DNA of 64,000 nt, taken from contig PTFA01000370.1 of assembly GCA_003342895.1 (NCBI GenBank), positions 146,479 through 210,478 on the forward strand, in the 5' to 3' direction. This DNA is from Casuarius casuarius. Its lineage: Eukaryota; Chordata; Aves; Casuariiformes; Casuariidae. Of the stretch, positions 60,820 to 64,000 are shown piece by piece. The translations under genes and the position numbers were made by a program. Each line of letters opens with the position of its first letter. Positions within the stretch are counted from its first letter, which is position 1. Below the pieces are notes generated by a model, which had not been told where the DNA came from, searched no databases, and saw only the letters and a program-made list of their open reading frames with translations.

Positions 60820-60895
60820 GTGGTGGCACAGCCCACAACCCTACTCCCTTGAAGCCAAAGGAAGAGTTGCCAGTGACTTCCACAATGGCTTATTG
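60820..60895. repeat. Fragment of a common sauropsid repeat motif
   Basis: CACAACCCTACTCCCTTGAA, GCCAAAGGAAGAGTTGCCAG and TGACTTCCACAATGGC resemble 'ctgctcccattgaagtcaatggcaaaactcccattgacttcaatgg'. That is a self-complementary motif frequent in turtle and crocodilian repeats. Confidence 0.35.
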
Positions 60896-61891
60896 AGGCC
60901 CTTCGTGGTGGAAACACATGCACTTATGCAGCCAGGTAAGCATCTTGTCTCCAACCATTCATTACAGGTGTGGTAGGAATCAAAATTCAACAAGTGTTTG
61001 TGCAGCATGAATAAAAAGGGCTATGCTGTCCAGTGCAGAGGATGNATAACTTACAATCCCTCCTTTGTTACGTTTACCCTGGGCTTGGCCACATGTTATT
61101 ATTGGCCGCAAAAATACCCAGTTCCTTTCTAAATTCAGCTATAATACTTGACTTTCTGGCCTTGGATGATAATGAAATGCACAAACACTTAGCAGACACG
61201 ATGTAACTCTTCTTCACTGTTTGTTCCAGCACAAATTATCCACAATTTTCAGTTTAGTAAAACATTTGCAGCCAAGGAGTCATATGTCACAGGCAGCCCA
61301 TTTCAGATGTNTTTATCTGCAGTATGTCATTTAGTTAAGAGATCTCCTCGTCCTGCATAGGGTTCCTGGTAAACAAGAGAGACCAAACTGAAACTCAAGC
61401 AGAGTGAATGATTGTTTCTTCAACTCACATGTAGTTATTGAATAAATAACTAATAAAACCCTTGTGTCTAAAATTGCCTTTGTATATTTATAGCACGTAT
61501 AGCTTGTCCTTTGGAACCATGAAACAAGTGGACCAAGCCCGTGGTTTTTTTTGTCTTAAAGTGGCACCAGGACATACAGGCTCAAGGAGNCCAGGAACCA
61601 AGTTGTGAAGACAGAGATGGGTGGACAAGCTTTGTTGAAGATTAGGATGAAGAAGTCAATATAATTGTGTTCAGNCGCTGGCCACATCACTGCTCCACAG
61701 CTGTTCAAGCTGATTTGGAGGATTAGTTCTGACAACTCAAAGAAATGTTTGGGAAGAACCACATCTTCCACGAGGATCAAAATTGCCTGTTGTTTTACTG
61801 TGGAAGGCAGTTACTGATCGAATGAGCCATAAGCGTGATAAGAGAAGAGCTCTAAGACACTGGGGGTTAATTTGCCTGCAGATTTGGACAC
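60896..61891. other. Non-coding stretch, no gene seen
   Basis: Mostly AT-rich, with short frames only. No gene or classified repeat recognised. Confidence 0.4.
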
Positions 61892-62281
61892 TTAGGGGAG
61901 ATTCCACTGCATGAAGATAGGCATCTCATGATCTATTAGACACTCAGAGGTTTCCCATCCAGCCTCCAGCTGCAGAGCCAGTGTGGTGCAGGTGTCCCGT
62001 AGACCACGTATTCTTTCCACCAGCCTGGTGAAAATGTCCTGGACACCCTGGGGTACCTCTGCTGGAGCTAGGGGCCTNTGTTTTTGCTGCACAGTTGACA
62101 GAGCCTTGGGAGCAATTTGGCTAACCATACTGTTTGCTAAAGCCATCCTAGAGTCTGCTGGTGCTATGAGCTAGCTCTCTGCTGATGCCCTGGGTGCACT
62201 TGGAGACTCCTGCATGGAGGTGTCTGGAGCTGGGCCCAGCCCAGCTGNGACACTAGGAGGGACCTGCAGGGATGAATCCTC
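61892..62281 (-). pseudogene. Coding-like frame with one stop, unidentified
   Basis: On the minus strand a frame runs from about 62281 to the TAA at 61892, broken by a single in-frame TAG near 62169-62171. The part upstream of the stop is Pro/Ser/Ala-rich. Downstream come a Gln/Ala region and an amphipathic segment with VQDIFTRLVERIRGLRDTCT, followed by LALQLEAGWETSECL. The chain ends MPIFMQWNLP. The composition is more protein-like than other frames here. The layout, a low-complexity linker followed by a helical C-terminus, recalls the tail of some transposon-derived proteins. No family is recognised and no DNA-binding or catalytic motif is present. It may be a decayed exon or transposon ORF, or chance. 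Two Ns fall in it (62079, 62248). Confidence 0.22.
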
Positions 62282-62336
62282 AGCTGGTTTAAATCAGCAC
62301 CTCAGCTGGCTTTAGTGCAGCTGCACTGATTTGCCC
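62272..62336. repeat. Self-complementary sauropsid repeat motif
   Basis: ATCCTCAGCTGGTTTAAATC, AGCACCTCAGCTGGCTTTAG and TGCACTGATTTGCCCCAG resemble the reptile motif 'cctcagctggtgtaaatcagcatagctcc...gctacactgatttacaccagctgagg'. That motif folds on itself; here the right half is eroded. Confidence 0.4.
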
Positions 62337-64000
62337 CAGTGGGCAATCATATGGGAGAGGAGATTAGTTACAGGATTTCTGAGGCCTGTATCATCTCCCT
62401 TGGTTCCCTTCCTCCTGTGTCTAGGAGCCCTCATTTACTGCTCTTAAAGNCCCTTTCCCTTCTGGAGATGCAGGGAATGACTCTTCTGGGCTGTGCAAAC
62501 GTGCTGTCTCCGGGGACTTTGGCCTCTTGGAAGCCAAAAGCCTCTAGCCTTGTAAGCTGATCCTATGGCCTCCTATCCTCAACTGGGAGTCTGGAAAGGA
62601 TGAAGAAACAGTGTGTGAAGCCAGGGAAAAAGCGCAAATGCTGTTATCCCATCAGGAACACCTGGAAAATGATGCTGGCATCCCAGTCGGAGGGTTTTGT
62701 CTCCTCACAGGCAATGAACAGGTGCATTATGGCACTGAAGAACAAGGCCTTGAACTGAATGTAGCTGACAATAGCCCAGTTGTACCTTGTTGAATCTTTC
62801 CACAGCTTTTTCCTTCAAGACTCCCCTGCAGCAAGTAGGTAGACTGGTTAACTCTGTGCCATGTGTTTATGAAGGTCAGATTTTTTTTTGGCTGTAAGCG
62901 GTTATTGCTGTAGTTTCTTTCTCACAGCATCCTGTTGATGTTACACTGTGAGAAGCCCCCTCTTTAGCAGGGCTCAAAATCTGGTTTCTGGAGTAGAAAA
63001 TACAGTCTTCACTTTGAACCAGATTGTGTTTGCCTGCAGTGTGATGCTAACACGGCCAGGTAGCTATCCTAGCATTAACTTAGCCCACCTTGTACCCAGG
63101 TTAAGTACAGCCTTGCCACACACTACCTGACCACTTACCAAGTTTTAATTATGTTTTTAAACCTTCTGTGATTTCTACCTTTCATCTTATTCCCTTTCCA
63201 CACTTCACAGAAGAGAAATCCACGGAGGGCTTATCAATAAAGATACCACTTCTGACTCAGAAATTGCCCAATGTGCTAAATGTTGGAAGAGAGCAAACAT
63301 CCCTGAATATTTGTTCTTTTCTTAAAGTATTCCCTGGATGTCTGCTATTGCTCACTTGCAGCGAGAATACACTCTTACATGAATAGGCTCTTACCTGGCA
63401 CAACTGTTCTTACACGAAAAGTGAGATAATCTTGTCAAATCTTTGCCCTTGCAAGCATGTCAACACAAAGGAGCCGTCTGATACTGCTCCCCTCTTTCAC
63501 ATTTACTCTCTCTGCCAGGATGCTTATGACCCTACAACTTCCAGCTCTGAGCAGACCAAGCAGCTCAGCAACACCCTGCTCAGTGCCATAATCTGCAAAA
63601 TTTGCAGCTGTGCTGGCAGGAAGCTCTCTGCAGCTGACTCAGACCCACCANTGGGCATTGACCAGAGGTCCACTTGGTGCCCATTCCTGCCCTCCTTGTG
63701 CCCCTTTTGGTTTGTGTCCTACTTCTTCATCATTCACCGCTCCCCGCCCCCCGATGTCCAGTGCAATCCGCTGCTGCTGATCAGAAACCATCTTTCCGCC
63801 TGGCTGTNTGTGTCATGCATGTCCTACTGGGCAGCAAAAGAGCATTTGAACCGTGCTGGTGCCAGCAGAGCTGGGAATGGAGAGGCCACACCATGGTGCT
63901 GGCAGCACTCCCCGAGGCTGCGCCAGTGCTGGCTGCGGGAGGAGAGTGGCCACAGGGAGTTTCTGCAGCCAAGGGCTCATCAAAGCAGAGAGGGTGAGGT
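62337..64000. other. Non-coding stretch, no gene seen
   Basis: No gene or classified repeat recognised. The last frame (63674-63997, plus strand) runs to the window edge and has a hydrophobic start. It overlaps an opposite-strand frame and shows no known domain. Confidence 0.35.

Noticed and set aside
1..64000. CRISPR arrays, bacterial operons, phage or retroviral gene sets
   Set aside because: No regularly spaced repeats, no clustered long frames, no recognisable gag/pol or phage genes. All features are those of vertebrate non-coding DNA.

Overview
This is vertebrate genomic DNA with no protein-coding gene, exon, tRNA or rRNA that I can support. The repeats point to a sauropsid. There are several fragments of CR1-type LINE 3' ends, several old MIR/CORE-SINE copies, and motifs that recur in reptile genomes. 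CR1 together with clearly recognisable MIRs suits a non-avian sauropsid (crocodilian or turtle) at least as well as a bird, but this is inference and the species cannot be named. None of the open reading frames shows a family I recognise, and nearly all look like chance frames in non-coding DNA.

Layout. Positions 1-260 are a GC-rich CpG island, the best promoter candidate in the window and probably the edge of a gene mostly outside it. From 0.3 to 26 kb the sequence is intergenic or intronic. It carries MIR copies near 3.1, 10.8, 14.1 and 18.0 kb, a CR1 fragment at 22.1-22.6 kb, simple repeats, and a second short CpG-rich island at 18.83-19.13 kb. From 26 to 45 kb there are CR1 fragments at 34.6-35.0, 36.0-36.4 and 41.6-42.1 kb, the last apparently interrupting a MIR. 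From 45 to 64 kb there are a further CpG-rich island at 52.1-52.5 kb, short tandem duplications, a perfect 19-bp hairpin at 55.4 kb, and a degraded coding-like frame at 61.9-62.3 kb.

The most interesting pattern found by comparing the window with itself is a short dispersed element of about 250-330 bp. It is present in three diverged copies (about 5.5, 38.5 and 54.2 kb) whose ends form similar inverted repeats, as expected of a non-autonomous DNA transposon (MITE). Single-base Ns are also very unevenly spread: one in the first 26.7 kb, roughly 44 between 26.7 and 44.8 kb, none to 54.2 kb, then roughly 27 to the end.

No operon-like or defence-like system is visible. Several 100-250 bp stretches rich in homeodomain-, GATA-, FOX- or NFI-like sites are flagged as possible conserved regulatory DNA, at low confidence because conservation cannot be tested here.
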